Shown piece after piece: positions 42,742 through 51,840 of a stretch of 64,000 nucleotides of DNA. Under the pieces are notes generated by a model. It was not told the origin of the DNA. It was given only the letters and a program-made list of their open reading frames with translations, and made no database searches. The stretch lies in assembly GCF_021631985.1 (NCBI RefSeq), contig NZ_CP070225.1:7316001-7380000 (forward strand). Reading direction: 5' to 3'. The translations under genes and the position numbers were made by a program. The DNA is from Sandaracinus amylolyticus (GTDB taxonomy: Bacteria; Myxococcota_A; Polyangia; Polyangiales; Sandaracinaceae). Within the stretch, counting starts at the first letter, position 1. Every line of letters starts with the position of its first letter.

Positions 42742-43896
42742 GTGGCGCACGTCGCATACGGAGTCGCAGGGGAAGGCCGAGGGCACGCGGCGCGTGCGCT
42801 CGCTCTGATCGAGGCCATTCGGTCTCGCCACCGCGTCGAAGTCTGGGCGTCGGGGCACGCGCTCGAGCTGCTCTCCGCGGCGCATCCGCCGGGAGCCGCG
42901 GTGCGGGTGCGGGCGCTGCCGCCGGTCGAGTTCCGCTACACCCGCGCGCGGCGCGTCGACTACGTGCGCACGTTCGTCGAGAACGTCCCGTACATGGCGC
43001 GCCTGGGCGAGTTGGTGCGACGCACGTCACGTGCGCTCGAGGCGAGCCGCGCCGATCTCGTGATCAGCGACTTCGAGCCGGTGCTCGCGCGCGCCGCGCG
43101 CGAGGCACGCATTCCCCTGGTGTCGCTCGATCACCAGCAGTTCCTCGTGCACTGCGATCTCTCGGCGCTGCCCCTCGCGCTGCGTGCGTACGCCGCGTTC
43201 ATGGCGCCCTTCGTGCGTGGGTTCTGCAGCGGTCAGCGCGAGTCGATCGTGTCGTCGTTCTTCGAAGCGGACCTCGCGCCCGGTGCGCGGGCGGTGACGC
43301 AGGTGGGCGTGCTGCTGCGTCGCGAGGTGCGCGACGCGCGTCCGTCACGTGGAGCGCATCTGGTCGCATATCTGCGACGCGACTCCGCATCTCGGGCGCT
43401 CGACGCGCTCGCTCGATGCGGAGCGCCGGTGCGCGTCTACGGGCTCGGCGCACAGCGCTCGCAGGGGCGGCTCTCGTTTCTTCCCGTGCATCCCACGCGC
43501 TTCGTCGACGACCTCGCGACGGCACGCGGCCTCGTCACCACCGCGGGCAACCAGCTCGTCGGAGAAGCGCTCTGGCTCACCAAGCCGGTGCTCGCGATCC
43601 CCGAGCCCGGCAACCACGAGCAGCGCATCAACGCGTGGTTCCTCGAGCGCACCGGCGCGGGTCGGAGGATCGAGATCGAGCAGCTCGATGCGTCGTGGGT
43701 GCGCCGCTTCCTCGACGACGAGGGCGAGCTCGCCGCGAGCATCGCGCCCCATCGCCGCGACGGAACCGCGCTGGCGGTCGCGCGCATCGAGCACCACCTC
43801 GAACATGCCGTGGAGGAACCGTGCGGAGAGCGCTCTCGATCGTTCGCGACGTCGCTCGTTGCCGCGCTGGCGAGCCCGTCCGACCACGCCTCCTGA
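42742..43896 (+). CDS. Glycosyltransferase of the MJ1255/VC2487 type
   Basis: A 384-residue GT-B glycosyltransferase. The N-terminus YGVAGEGRGHAARALALIEAI is the GxGxGH loop of the MurG/MJ1255 branch. EALWLTKPVLAIPEPGNHEQRINAWFLERTGAG is the C-terminal nucleotide-sugar-binding region. It probably moves a sugar onto a lipid, cell-wall or secondary-metabolite acceptor. GTG 42742 was chosen because it sits just before the first strand; the frame is open to 42667, but that leader is Arg-rich and not conserved-looking. The last 76 nt overlap the radical SAM gene, which starts in another frame, so the two are translationally linked. Confidence 0.83.
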   Translation: MAHVAYGVAGEGRGHAARALALIEAIRSRHRVEVWASGHALELLSAAHPPGAAVRVRALPPVEFRYTRARRVDYVRTFVENVPYMARLGELVRRTSRALEASRADLVISDFEPVLARAAREARIPLVSLDHQQFLVHCDLSALPLALRAYAAFMAPFVRGFCSGQRESIVSSFFEADLAPGARAVTQVGVLLRREVRDARPSRGAHLVAYLRRDSASRALDALARCGAPVRVYGLGAQRSQGRLSFLPVHPTRFVDDLATARGLVTTAGNQLVGEALWLTKPVLAIPEPGNHEQRINAWFLERTGAGRRIEIEQLDASWVRRFLDDEGELAASIAPHRRDGTALAVARIEHHLEHAVEEPCGERSRSFATSLVAALASPSDHAS

Positions 43897-44891
43897 CCTA
43901 CGTCGTCACGTTCGCGTGCAACGCGCGCTGCGTGATGTGCGACTCGTGGCGCAAGCCGCGCGATGCCTCCGAGCTCCAGCTCGGAGAGATCGATCGCATC
44001 CTCGCGCAGCTGGGCCCGCTCGACGCGGTGCGGCTGACCGGCGGCGAGCCCTTCGTGCGCGACGATCTCGGCCACATCGCGGAGCTCGTGCAGCGACGCA
44101 CGACGCCCGCGCTGCTGCACGTCACGACCAACGGCTTCGGCACACGCAGCATCGTGCGCTTCTGCGAGGAGCGCGCGAAGGACGTGCCGCTCGCGATGCT
44201 CGTCTCGGTCGACGGATGGGGCGAGGAGCACTCGCGCATCCGCGGCAAGGAGAGCGCCTGGTCGCGCGTGGTGGACACGATTCGCGCGCTCGCGCCGCGG
44301 CAGCGCGAGCTGCGCATGCGCCTCGCGGTGAACCAGACGATCGTCGATGCCGGCGGGCTCGACGGATATCGAAAGCTGCGCGCGATGCTCCGACCGCTGG
44401 GCGTGCGACACCAGGTCGTGATCGCGTACCAGGCGAGCGCGACGTACTCGCTGCTGCGCGAGGTCGATCTCGCGCCGCGCGAGCCCGGTGGATTCGACAC
44501 GTTCGGCGAGCTGCCGCGCGAGACGATCCGCGAGCTGCTCGACGAGGTCGAGCACGACCTCGCGCATCTCCCGCTGCCCGAGCGGATCGCGAAGCGCTAC
44601 TACCTCGCGGGCATTCGCAGCCGTCTGCTCGGCGAAGGCGAGAGCCCGCGCCCGCGATGCGTCGCGCTCTCCGCGCACCTGCGGCTCCTGCCCAACGGCG
44701 ACGTGCCGACCTGCCAGTTCAACACGAAGGTGGTGGGCAATCTGCGCGACACGCCGCTCGATCGAGTGTGGACGAGCGAGCGCGTGAGTGAGCAGCGCGC
44801 GTGGGTGGGCCAGTGCCCCGGCTGCTGGGCCGAGTGCGAAGTGCTGCCGAACGCGACGTACACCGGCGATCTCGTGCGAGCGGTGTTGTGA
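43821..44891 (+). CDS. Radical SAM protein with SPASM-like C-terminus
   Basis: A 356-residue radical SAM enzyme. The [4Fe-4S] motif is CNARCVMC (Cys33, Cys37, Cys40), followed by LTGGEPFVRDDL (SAM-binding GGEP) and a TIM-barrel core. The C-terminus holds CVALSAHLRLLPNGDVPTCQF and later CPGCWAEC, the cysteine pattern of a SPASM or twitch-type auxiliary cluster domain. Members modify peptides, sugars or cofactors. GTG 43821 has GGAGGAA upstream and lies inside the end of the glycosyltransferase gene, so the two are probably expressed together and act in one pathway. The substrate is unknown; no precursor peptide gene was seen nearby. Confidence 0.9.
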   Translation: MRRALSIVRDVARCRAGEPVRPRLLTYVVTFACNARCVMCDSWRKPRDASELQLGEIDRILAQLGPLDAVRLTGGEPFVRDDLGHIAELVQRRTTPALLHVTTNGFGTRSIVRFCEERAKDVPLAMLVSVDGWGEEHSRIRGKESAWSRVVDTIRALAPRQRELRMRLAVNQTIVDAGGLDGYRKLRAMLRPLGVRHQVVIAYQASATYSLLREVDLAPREPGGFDTFGELPRETIRELLDEVEHDLAHLPLPERIAKRYYLAGIRSRLLGEGESPRPRCVALSAHLRLLPNGDVPTCQFNTKVVGNLRDTPLDRVWTSERVSEQRAWVGQCPGCWAECEVLPNATYTGDLVRAVL

Positions 44892-44954
44892 AATCGACGA
44901 TCGGTCGATTGGCACTCTGATCGCGCCTCGGTCTCCCCGATCGGGGGCCCGAGG
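44892..44954 (+). promoter_or_regulatory. Two hairpins after the radical SAM gene
   Basis: AATCGAC/GTCGATT (44892-44910, five-base loop) directly after the stop, then CCTCGG...CCGAGG enclosing CCCCGATCGGGG (44926-44954). Neither is followed by a T-tract. They could end transcription or form the purU leader. Confidence 0.4.
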
Positions 44955-45012
44955 GACACAGGGCGCGATCGGCGTTCTCGTGCGGCGCGTCGCGCGGTAT
45001 ACGATTTGGACG

Positions 45013-45864
45013 ATGACCATCGCGACGCTCCTCGTGTCCGGCCCGGATCGTCCCGGGCTGGTGGCAGCTCTCGCGCAGGTGCTCTACGGGCACGGCGCGA
45101 ACATCCTCGATGCAGATCAGCACAGCGATCCCGAGGCGGGCTGGTTCTTCCAGCGCATCCGATTCGACCAGCGCGAGCTGCGCACCGACAGCACGAGCCT
45201 GCGTCACGCGATCGCCGAGGTGAGCGAGCGGCTCGGGATGACGTGGCGTCTGGAGTCGAGCACGCGTCGCAAGAAGGTCGCGATCTTCGTGTCGAAGTAC
45301 GACCACTGTCTCTTCGATCTGCTGTGGCGACATCGCGCGGGCGAGCTCGAGTGCGACGTCGCGCTCGTCGTCAGCAACCACTCGGATCTCGGGCCCGTCG
45401 CCGCCCAGTTCGGCATCCCGTTCCACGTCTTCCCGATCGCGAAGGAGACGAAGGCCGAAGAAGAGGAGAAGGAGCTCGCGATGCTCGCGGAGCACGGCGT
45501 CGAGCTCGTCGTCCTCGCGCGCTACATGCAGATCCTCAGCGCCGATCTGATCGCGAAGTTCCGCGGCTCGATCATCAACATCCACCACTCGTTCCTCCCG
45601 GCGTTCGTCGGACAGCGTCCCTATCACCGCGCGCGAGAGCGTGGCGTGAAGCTGATCGGCGCGACCGCGCACTACGTGACTGCAGATCTCGACGAGGGTC
45701 CGATCATCGAACAGGACGTCACGCGCTGCTCGCACCGCGACACCGTCGACGAGCTGGTGCGCAAAGGTCGCGATCTCGAGAAGCTCGTGCTCGCGCGCGC
45801 AGTGCGATTGCACCTGCAGGATCGGATTCTCGTCTATCAGAACAAGACCGTCGTGTTCGACTGA
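45013..45864 (+). CDS. purU: Formyltetrahydrofolate deformylase
   Basis: PurU hydrolyses 10-formyltetrahydrofolate to formate and tetrahydrofolate, balancing one-carbon pools and feeding formate to PurT. The 283-residue protein has an N-terminal ACT domain (TLLVSGPDRPGLVAALAQVLYGHGANILDADQH) and a C-terminal formyltransferase-like domain. That domain holds SNHSDLGPVAAQFGIPFHVFP, LARYMQILS, then INIHHSFLPAFVGQRPYHRA with the catalytic Asn-His pair, and a later Asp in DEGPIIEQD. Length and motif order are standard. ATG 45013 has no Shine-Dalgarno; TACGAT ends 7 nt upstream. It appears to be a single-gene unit. Confidence 0.96.
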   Translation: MTIATLLVSGPDRPGLVAALAQVLYGHGANILDADQHSDPEAGWFFQRIRFDQRELRTDSTSLRHAIAEVSERLGMTWRLESSTRRKKVAIFVSKYDHCLFDLLWRHRAGELECDVALVVSNHSDLGPVAAQFGIPFHVFPIAKETKAEEEEKELAMLAEHGVELVVLARYMQILSADLIAKFRGSIINIHHSFLPAFVGQRPYHRARERGVKLIGATAHYVTADLDEGPIIEQDVTRCSHRDTVDELVRKGRDLEKLVLARAVRLHLQDRILVYQNKTVVFD

Positions 45865-45884
45865 TCGCTGCGCGTGATTGCCAT

Positions 45885-46054
45885 GCTCCGGAGTCGACGA
45901 CTCTGGAGCTACTTCACTGCGCTCCGGTCGATAGACACGCTCGATCAGCGCCTCGCCTCCCGCGAGCGCGCTCGGTCGGGTCGCGCGACCCCATGCCCCA
46001 GTGACGAGATGGCGTCTGGAGTGACCATTTCATGGCGTCCGGAGTCGCCACTAC
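45885..46054. repeat. Repeated TCCGGAGT-type motifs in the gap before the metzincin cassette
   Basis: The gene-free gap 45865-46353 (489 bp) is clearly lower in GC than its surroundings. CTCCGGAGTCG (45885) and CTCTGGAG (45901) form a near-palindrome; GTCTGGAGTG (46014) and GTCCGGAGTCG (46037) belong to a 23-bp direct repeat (46009-46054) beginning ATGGCGTC. An open frame of 141 codons runs through 45874-46299, but it does not look like protein. Elsewhere in the gap I see only the promoter and leader hairpin listed separately. Confidence 0.5.
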
Positions 46055-46272
46055 CGCGTCGTCGCGCGTATTCCAATGCAGCGGAACTCGAAACGCAGAC
46101 GCAATGGCCGCGCTGCAAACGAAGTTCGCGCACGGTGGAGCGGGACGCCGAAATCGATCAACCGCTCCGCGCTTTTTCGATCACGCGAAGGACGTTTTCC
46201 GAGCGCGAGCTGCAGCTTTCGAGCGTCATTGCTCAGTGCAGAAAAACGAATGAGAGCGTGAGTTTTCCGGCC

Positions 46273-46301
46273 TTGTCGATCCCTCTGGGCGCGTGTTAGC
46301 C
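46273..46301 (+). promoter_or_regulatory. Candidate promoter of the metzincin cassette
   Basis: TTGTCG (46273-46278), a 17-bp spacer, then TTAGCC (46296-46301). The match is moderate. The predicted start near 46308 gives a 5' leader of about 46 nt that contains the hairpin and Shine-Dalgarno. Confidence 0.35.
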
Positions 46302-46320
46302 GACCCACTTGCCCATGAGT

Positions 46321-46340
46321 CCGTTCGCCTTCGCGAACGG
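46321..46340 (+). promoter_or_regulatory. Leader hairpin before the large lipoprotein gene
   Basis: CCGTTCGC pairs perfectly with GCGAACGG around CTTC. It ends 6 bp before the Shine-Dalgarno GAGGT of the downstream ATG at 46354, so it could affect translation or mRNA stability. Confidence 0.45.
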
Positions 46341-46353
46341 CGATCGAGGTCCC

Positions 46354-48696
46354 ATGCACAAGAGATCACTCGCGCTGATAATCACTGCGGGGCTCGCCGC
46401 AGCAGGCTGTGAAGACGGCCCGACTCAAATCTATCGCCCGCTCGACCGGGACCCTCCACTGCGGTCTGGTGAGGGATGGACCGAGGGTGGTAGTCGCGGA
46501 TTCGACGGATACACCGGTGGTGACAGTGCCGGTCGCGCGCGCTTCTGTGACGAAGCCGAAGCGACGAGCCTGATCGCCGATCTGGTGGACGAGCCGCTCA
46601 TCCCCGACGTCTCGGCGGGACGTATCCCCCTCTGGTCGCCCGAGGGTCAGCCGCTCCACGCCGACGCGCTGCTCGGACGTCCCGCGGACGGGCGATTCTG
46701 CGAGCCCACCGAGACGTACTCCGACGCGTTCGTCTGGGGCCCCACCCAGGAGCTCATCGTCTTCTTCAACGAGGAGACGCGGCTCATCGAAGGCGTGATG
46801 GCCTATCAGAGCTACCTCGGCTCGATGCGCGGCAGCGTGCGCATCGGCGACACGACCGAAGAGATCGTGGTGCGCCCGCGCGAGCGCGTGACGATCGGCG
46901 GCGTCGAGCTCGACGAGTACAGCTCGCGCGCCGAGGCGGCGAGCCGCCCGCGCTCGTGGCTCAACCGCGCGAACGTCACGCGGATCTACGGCATGGTCCG
47001 TCAGACCTTCTTCGGCGACGACCCGCTGCCCGCGGGATACGACTGCATCGCCGAGCAGCGCTGTGACGTGATCTACACCGCGACCGACGAGACGGTCCCG
47101 CAGGACACGTTCATCGATCTCTCGGACTCCGGCGTCCAGCTGCGCTTCACGCCGGACGGACACCTGATCTTCGTCTATCTGCAGCCGGTCCGGAAAGCGG
47201 ACTTCGAGCTCTTCGGCGAGCTCAGCTTCGGCGCGCAGGGCGGGGCGGTCGTCGCGCCGCACTTCGCGAGCGAGTCGGTCGACGGATGCAACGTCGATCT
47301 CGCGGGCTCGATGACGTGGGCCCAGTTCCGCGAGGGCTGTGTCACCGCAGAGCGCACTCTGCAGCGCGCCAATTACGACGTCGCGGGTCAGCGCGACTCG
47401 GTGTCGGTGCAGTTCGACGGAATCACGCTCGACTTCCTCCGTCCGAGCGCGGACGGCGTCTTCCACGACGGCGAGCGTCCGGCGGACACCGATCGTCTCC
47501 ACTCGTTCACGTTCACGCGCTCGCTGCCGGCGGTCGTGCCGCAGTTCGTGCCGCGCGCGCTGGGCGACGACTACCTCGTGCGACTGCGCGCGCACCTCGC
47601 GGCGAGCCTCTCGGAGGACGCGAGCGAGAGCCATCCGTTCGCGAACTTCGTCATCCCGCCGGAGCCGACGCTCTCGAACGATCCGCAGCGCATCGGCGAG
47701 CTGCTCTTCACGCCGACGGGCGCTCCGCCGGCGAGCTGGGTGCCGACGGTGCTCGCGCGCGTGCGTGCGGCGTACGCGGCGCTCTCCGAGGAGGAGCGCG
47801 CGCAGGTCGATCCCGACGCGCTCACCGACACCGCGCTGATCGAGCCCTTCGTCGCGACGGTCATGTCGTCGTTCAGCTTCGGTCAGACCGATGCGCCGAC
47901 GTCGTTCCGCGGATTCCGCACCACCGACGACGAGCGCTGGGTCATCGCGTTCGCGAGCTTCGTGCAGGCCGAGGAGCCCTATCGCCTCGTCGTGCAGTAC
48001 AGCCTCAACTTCGGCGCCGTCACCGCGATCACGATCGAGCACGGTGGCAGCGGCGTCGACGAGCTCTTCGGCACCGTGAACCAGGGCGTCTGGAGCGCGC
48101 TCGGCGCGCCGGCGCCGGCGTACTACGACGTTCGCGTCGCGGTCGAGCAGCTCGCGGAGGTCAATCCGTTCGCGCTCGGCGGCGCGGGCATCGAGGTCGG
48201 CAATCCCGATCGCACGCTCGACACGCTCGAGGTCGCGCTCGTGCTCGGCGAGGGCGAGGAGAACCGCATCCCGCTCGTCGTGCCCGGCACGTCGATCGAG
48301 GACCGCGCGGGCTTCCTTCGTCAGCTCCGCGGCGAGCGCTGGGAGTTCGTGCCTGCGCACGAGGTCTTCCTGCTCGGCAAGGAGACGCTGCAGGTGTTCC
48401 ACGTGCTCGCGGACGGGACGATCGGTCGCGTCGAGCAGCGCGTGTTCAAGGGCCGTCCGACGCTCTGCACCGATCCGACGCGGCGCGCGCCGCTGCGGAT
48501 CGCGTTCGGTGACGACGTGCGCCGCTCGATCGAGCGATGGCGACGCGTCGTGGGCGACGACACCTATCAGTCCTGCGAGCTCGTCTTCAACTACTCCGAC
48601 GACGGCAGTGTGCTGAACAGCGTCGCGTCGCTGACGAATCGCATCCAGTTCACCACGATCGCTGGGCGCGCGACCACCGTCGCCCTCTGGCGCTGA
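46354..48696 (+). CDS. Large lipoprotein of the metzincin cassette
   Basis: A 780-residue protein with lipobox (LIITAGLAAAGC) followed by a Gly/Asp-rich linker. The rest is beta-rich and acidic, without a motif I recognise; Cys occurs in scattered pairs. The pattern of FxxFxFxxxxxPTSFRGFR and DERWVIAFASFVQAEEPYRLVVQYSLNFG suggests a repeated beta-sandwich fold. The gene ends 11 bp before the metalloprotease gene and is preceded by a leader hairpin, so it is the first gene of a three-gene operon. It may be the anchor or chaperone of the secreted protease. Assignment rests on operon position only. Confidence 0.75.
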   Translation: MHKRSLALIITAGLAAAGCEDGPTQIYRPLDRDPPLRSGEGWTEGGSRGFDGYTGGDSAGRARFCDEAEATSLIADLVDEPLIPDVSAGRIPLWSPEGQPLHADALLGRPADGRFCEPTETYSDAFVWGPTQELIVFFNEETRLIEGVMAYQSYLGSMRGSVRIGDTTEEIVVRPRERVTIGGVELDEYSSRAEAASRPRSWLNRANVTRIYGMVRQTFFGDDPLPAGYDCIAEQRCDVIYTATDETVPQDTFIDLSDSGVQLRFTPDGHLIFVYLQPVRKADFELFGELSFGAQGGAVVAPHFASESVDGCNVDLAGSMTWAQFREGCVTAERTLQRANYDVAGQRDSVSVQFDGITLDFLRPSADGVFHDGERPADTDRLHSFTFTRSLPAVVPQFVPRALGDDYLVRLRAHLAASLSEDASESHPFANFVIPPEPTLSNDPQRIGELLFTPTGAPPASWVPTVLARVRAAYAALSEEERAQVDPDALTDTALIEPFVATVMSSFSFGQTDAPTSFRGFRTTDDERWVIAFASFVQAEEPYRLVVQYSLNFGAVTAITIEHGGSGVDELFGTVNQGVWSALGAPAPAYYDVRVAVEQLAEVNPFALGGAGIEVGNPDRTLDTLEVALVLGEGEENRIPLVVPGTSIEDRAGFLRQLRGERWEFVPAHEVFLLGKETLQVFHVLADGTIGRVEQRVFKGRPTLCTDPTRRAPLRIAFGDDVRRSIERWRRVVGDDTYQSCELVFNYSDDGSVLNSVASLTNRIQFTTIAGRATTVALWR

Positions 48697-48707
48697 AGAG
48701 GTCGGTC

Positions 48708-51700
48708 ATGAAGCGCTCTATCGGACTGATGATGTGCAGCCTGGTACTGGCTGCGTGTGTGTCGCACCGGCCGGTGCGCAACGGCCTCGACGACGAGGTC
48801 GTCTATCTGGACAAGCTCGATCTCGTCGAGGCGGTCGACGGCCGGGAGGACGACTGGCTCTTCCAGGTGACCGTGGTCGAGACGAGCTCGCCCAACGTGC
48901 TCGGCGACTACGTGTTCCCGGGCTTCCAGAGCGATCTGCGCCTCGTCGACTTCCGCTTCAGCGAGGACGCGCTGCAGCTGATCGACGCGCAGACGCTGCA
49001 GGCTGACGATCCGGCGAACCCGAACGACGACACGACGAGCCGCACCGATCGCGTGCTGCTCGAGTTCCCCGGCCAGCACGTCGACGTGCGCCTGCGCGAG
49101 ACGCTGAACGGCGAGCGCACGAACTTCCTCGAGGAGAACACGGAGCTCCCCTGGCAGCGCCGCCAGCAGTTCCGCGTCGACTTCGAGGACGCGACACTCG
49201 ATCCGGTCTCGCAGATCGCCTGGTTCTACGCGGACTTCATCGCGGAGTGCGCGAACCAGCAGAGCACGAACCTCGTGCCCGACTCGTTCGAGTGGGACGA
49301 GGACGAGCAGTACATGAGCTTCGTCGTCGAGGTGAACTACGCAGTTCGCGCCGACGGCGGGTGCTACGACATGGTCTCGCTCGCGACCGGCGTCGGCACG
49401 ACGACGGTTCGTTACCGCATGAGCTTCTGGCGTCGTCCGGAGTCGACGTACCAGGCCGAGACGATCGAGGAGAAGGCGGAGGTCAATCGCCGCTTCGGCA
49501 CCTTCCAGCACCTCTCGTTCCTGCGTGATCCGGAGAGCGGTCTGCTCGAGGCGACGAGCTATCTGCACCGCTGGGATCCGAACCGTCCGAGCGACGATCC
49601 GGTCACCTACTACTTCGTCCCCGGCTTCCCCGAGCGCTTCAAGCCGATGTACGAGGCGATCGCGGAGCACACGAACACGGTGCTCGAAGAGGCGGGCGCG
49701 ACGCTGCGGTTCCGCTTCGCCGAGTGGAACGAGGACGGCGTGGAGCGCCACTTCGGTGACCTCCGCTACAGCTTCGTCGCGTGGCACCAGGACATCGACA
49801 CGACGCGGGGCCTGCTCGGATACGGCCCCTCGGGCGCGCACCCGCGCACCGGTGAGCTGATCAACGGCTATCTGAATCTCTACAACGTCGGAATGGACTA
49901 CTACCGTTATCTCATCCAGGACTACCTGGAGGAGAACGGCGGTCGTCAGCTCGCCGAGGGCGCGACGTGGGAGACCACGGCGTGTACGGCCGGTGAGACC
50001 GTCGCGCCGATCGAGCGCGCGGGTCGCCTGCGCAGCGGTCTCTTCCAGGAGATGCGCCGCGTGATGGATCTGCCGGAGCCGGCGGAGGACGCGAACCCGA
50101 CGGATCAGCTGATCCCGAGCCCGGTGCGCCCGCGCGACGAGTTCATCACGGACTACCTCCGCACGATGGGCGAGCTCCGCTACGTGCGTCCGGAGTGGAA
50201 CAGCTACGTCTATCGCAACACCGAGATGCCGATCCAGCGCTACCGCGAGCGTCGCGCGGTGGATCGCGAGTTCCGCTCGGCGATGGACGACATCTCGATG
50301 AACGAGAGCCCGTTCGGTCCGACCGACATGACGGGCACCGAGGGCATCGAGGCGATGAACGACTTCGCGGATCAGTTCCGCGACTGGCGCCGCAACCACG
50401 ACGAGCTCCAGGCGGACGAAGAGCTCGCGCTGGCGCGCCACAACATCCACGTGTTCGAGGAGACCGACGCGATCGGCGCGATCTCGAACGGCGCGCGCCG
50501 TTGCACCGACGCGGGCGTGTTCGAGTCGAACGAGGAGTACCGCGAGCGGATCATCGAGGACGTGGTCTCGCACGTCGCGATCCACGAGTTCGGCCACACG
50601 CTGAGCCTCCGCCACAACTTCTACGGCAGCATCGACGCGCACCACTTCGACGAGGGTGATCTCTCGTCGTCGGTGATGGACTACGTCACGTCGCAGGAAG
50701 AGGCGGGCTCGCCGCGCGGATGGGGTCAGTACGACCGCGCCGCGCTCTCGTGGATCTACGGCAACGCCGAGGCGCGCGAGCGCGCGATGGCGGACGACTA
50801 TCTCTATTGCACCGACGAGCACCGCTATCGTTCGCCGCTCTGCCGCGCGCACGATCTCGGCGTCACGCCGAGCCAGATCACGCTCAACGCGATCGAGCGC
50901 TACGACTGGCTCTATTCGATCCGCAATCGCCGCGCGTACCGCCGCTTCTGGGACACGAGCGCGTACACGGGTCAGATCTTCGCGTCGATCTTCGATCTCC
51001 AGCGCATGTGGTACCTCGGCCAGTTCGACTGGTCGGGCGGCGGCGTGCAGGACGTGCTGAAGCGCCTCGACCAGCTCGACCCCGAGCGCGAGGTGCTGAG
51101 CGACCCCGAGTACGACGCCATCGCGCGTGACTTCTACTCGGACGTCCAGGCGTCGATCGACCTCGTGATGGCGTTCTACGACGCCGTCATCAACCAGCCG
51201 GCGTCGCTGCGGAACTACCAGACGGAGTTCGACCCGTACTACGGCGACATCCTCCGACTGGGCATCATCACGGACAAGCTGTTCGCGACGTTCGCGTTCA
51301 TGGATCTGCAGCTCGTCTACAACTACGACCCGAACGTCGAGACGTACGCCGCGATGTACGACGCGCCTCCGTTCGGCTCGCGCACGACGGCGCTCTCGCA
51401 GCGCGTGCTCGATGACATGCTCGGCGCGAACTACGACACGTTCCCGTGGTTCCGCTTCCTCGCGGTGAACCTCTTCGCGGGCGCGACGAACACCAACCTC
51501 ATCGGTGACGTCGGCCTGCGCGAGCGCATCGCGATCCGGCGCTACGAGAACATCGAGGAGCTCGAGCTCGAGATGGGCCCCGAGGCGCTCGTCGAGGCGA
51601 CTGCCGAGGGCAACCCCGCGCAGATCTTCGTGCACGACGGCGAGGAGCACATCTACACGTTCCTCGAGGACCAGGGCTGGCACCTCGTGACGAGCCGCTC

Positions 51701-51839
51701 GCGCAGCCCGGTCAGCTTCCAGGCGATGCGCGAGTACAACGAGGACTTGAACGCCGGACGTCGAGGCGATCTCGACAACTACGGCCTCAAGACGCTCCTC
51801 GCGTATTACGAGTATTACAACAACTTCGTGGGTTTCTGA
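48708..51839 (+). CDS. Large metzincin-type zinc metalloprotease lipoprotein
   Basis: A 1043-residue lipoprotein (lipobox SLVLAAC). The zinc site HEFGHTLSLRHNF (about residue 626) is HExxHxxxxxH with Ser where metzincins usually have Gly. The Met-turn SSVMDYV follows about 25 residues later. This HEFGH..LRHNF plus MDY combination and the upstream GYGPSGAHPRTGELINGYLNLY match the bacterial met-zincin family with DUF5117/DUF4953-type architecture. The catalytic Glu and His ligands are intact. The start ATG 48708 follows GAAGAGG. The long C-terminal half (from about 740) is helical and beyond the protease core. Likely an outer-membrane-anchored, surface-facing protease; substrate unknown. Confidence 0.88.
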   Translation: MKRSIGLMMCSLVLAACVSHRPVRNGLDDEVVYLDKLDLVEAVDGREDDWLFQVTVVETSSPNVLGDYVFPGFQSDLRLVDFRFSEDALQLIDAQTLQADDPANPNDDTTSRTDRVLLEFPGQHVDVRLRETLNGERTNFLEENTELPWQRRQQFRVDFEDATLDPVSQIAWFYADFIAECANQQSTNLVPDSFEWDEDEQYMSFVVEVNYAVRADGGCYDMVSLATGVGTTTVRYRMSFWRRPESTYQAETIEEKAEVNRRFGTFQHLSFLRDPESGLLEATSYLHRWDPNRPSDDPVTYYFVPGFPERFKPMYEAIAEHTNTVLEEAGATLRFRFAEWNEDGVERHFGDLRYSFVAWHQDIDTTRGLLGYGPSGAHPRTGELINGYLNLYNVGMDYYRYLIQDYLEENGGRQLAEGATWETTACTAGETVAPIERAGRLRSGLFQEMRRVMDLPEPAEDANPTDQLIPSPVRPRDEFITDYLRTMGELRYVRPEWNSYVYRNTEMPIQRYRERRAVDREFRSAMDDISMNESPFGPTDMTGTEGIEAMNDFADQFRDWRRNHDELQADEELALARHNIHVFEETDAIGAISNGARRCTDAGVFESNEEYRERIIEDVVSHVAIHEFGHTLSLRHNFYGSIDAHHFDEGDLSSSVMDYVTSQEEAGSPRGWGQYDRAALSWIYGNAEARERAMADDYLYCTDEHRYRSPLCRAHDLGVTPSQITLNAIERYDWLYSIRNRRAYRRFWDTSAYTGQIFASIFDLQRMWYLGQFDWSGGGVQDVLKRLDQLDPEREVLSDPEYDAIARDFYSDVQASIDLVMAFYDAVINQPASLRNYQTEFDPYYGDILRLGIITDKLFATFAFMDLQLVYNYDPNVETYAAMYDAPPFGSRTTALSQRVLDDMLGANYDTFPWFRFLAVNLFAGATNTNLIGDVGLRERIAIRRYENIEELELEMGPEALVEATAEGNPAQIFVHDGEEHIYTFLEDQGWHLVTSRSRSPVSFQAMREYNEDLNAGRRGDLDNYGLKTLLAYYEYYNNFVGF

Positions 51840-51840
51840 C

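Noticed and set aside
42392-43030. Minus-strand frame of about 212 codons over the start of the glycosyltransferase
   Set aside because: Only its last third, from ATG 42586, looks like protein. The upstream part is Arg/Pro/Ala-rich and opposes the conserved GxGxGH region of the glycosyltransferase.
44926-44954. Riboswitch before purU
   Set aside because: Only simple hairpins are present. No conserved riboswitch core was recognisable, so it is listed as hairpins only.
45874-46299. Possible gene of 141 codons in the gap before the metzincin cassette
   Set aside because: The composition is unlike neighbouring proteins, there is no Shine-Dalgarno, and the frame crosses the repeated motifs.
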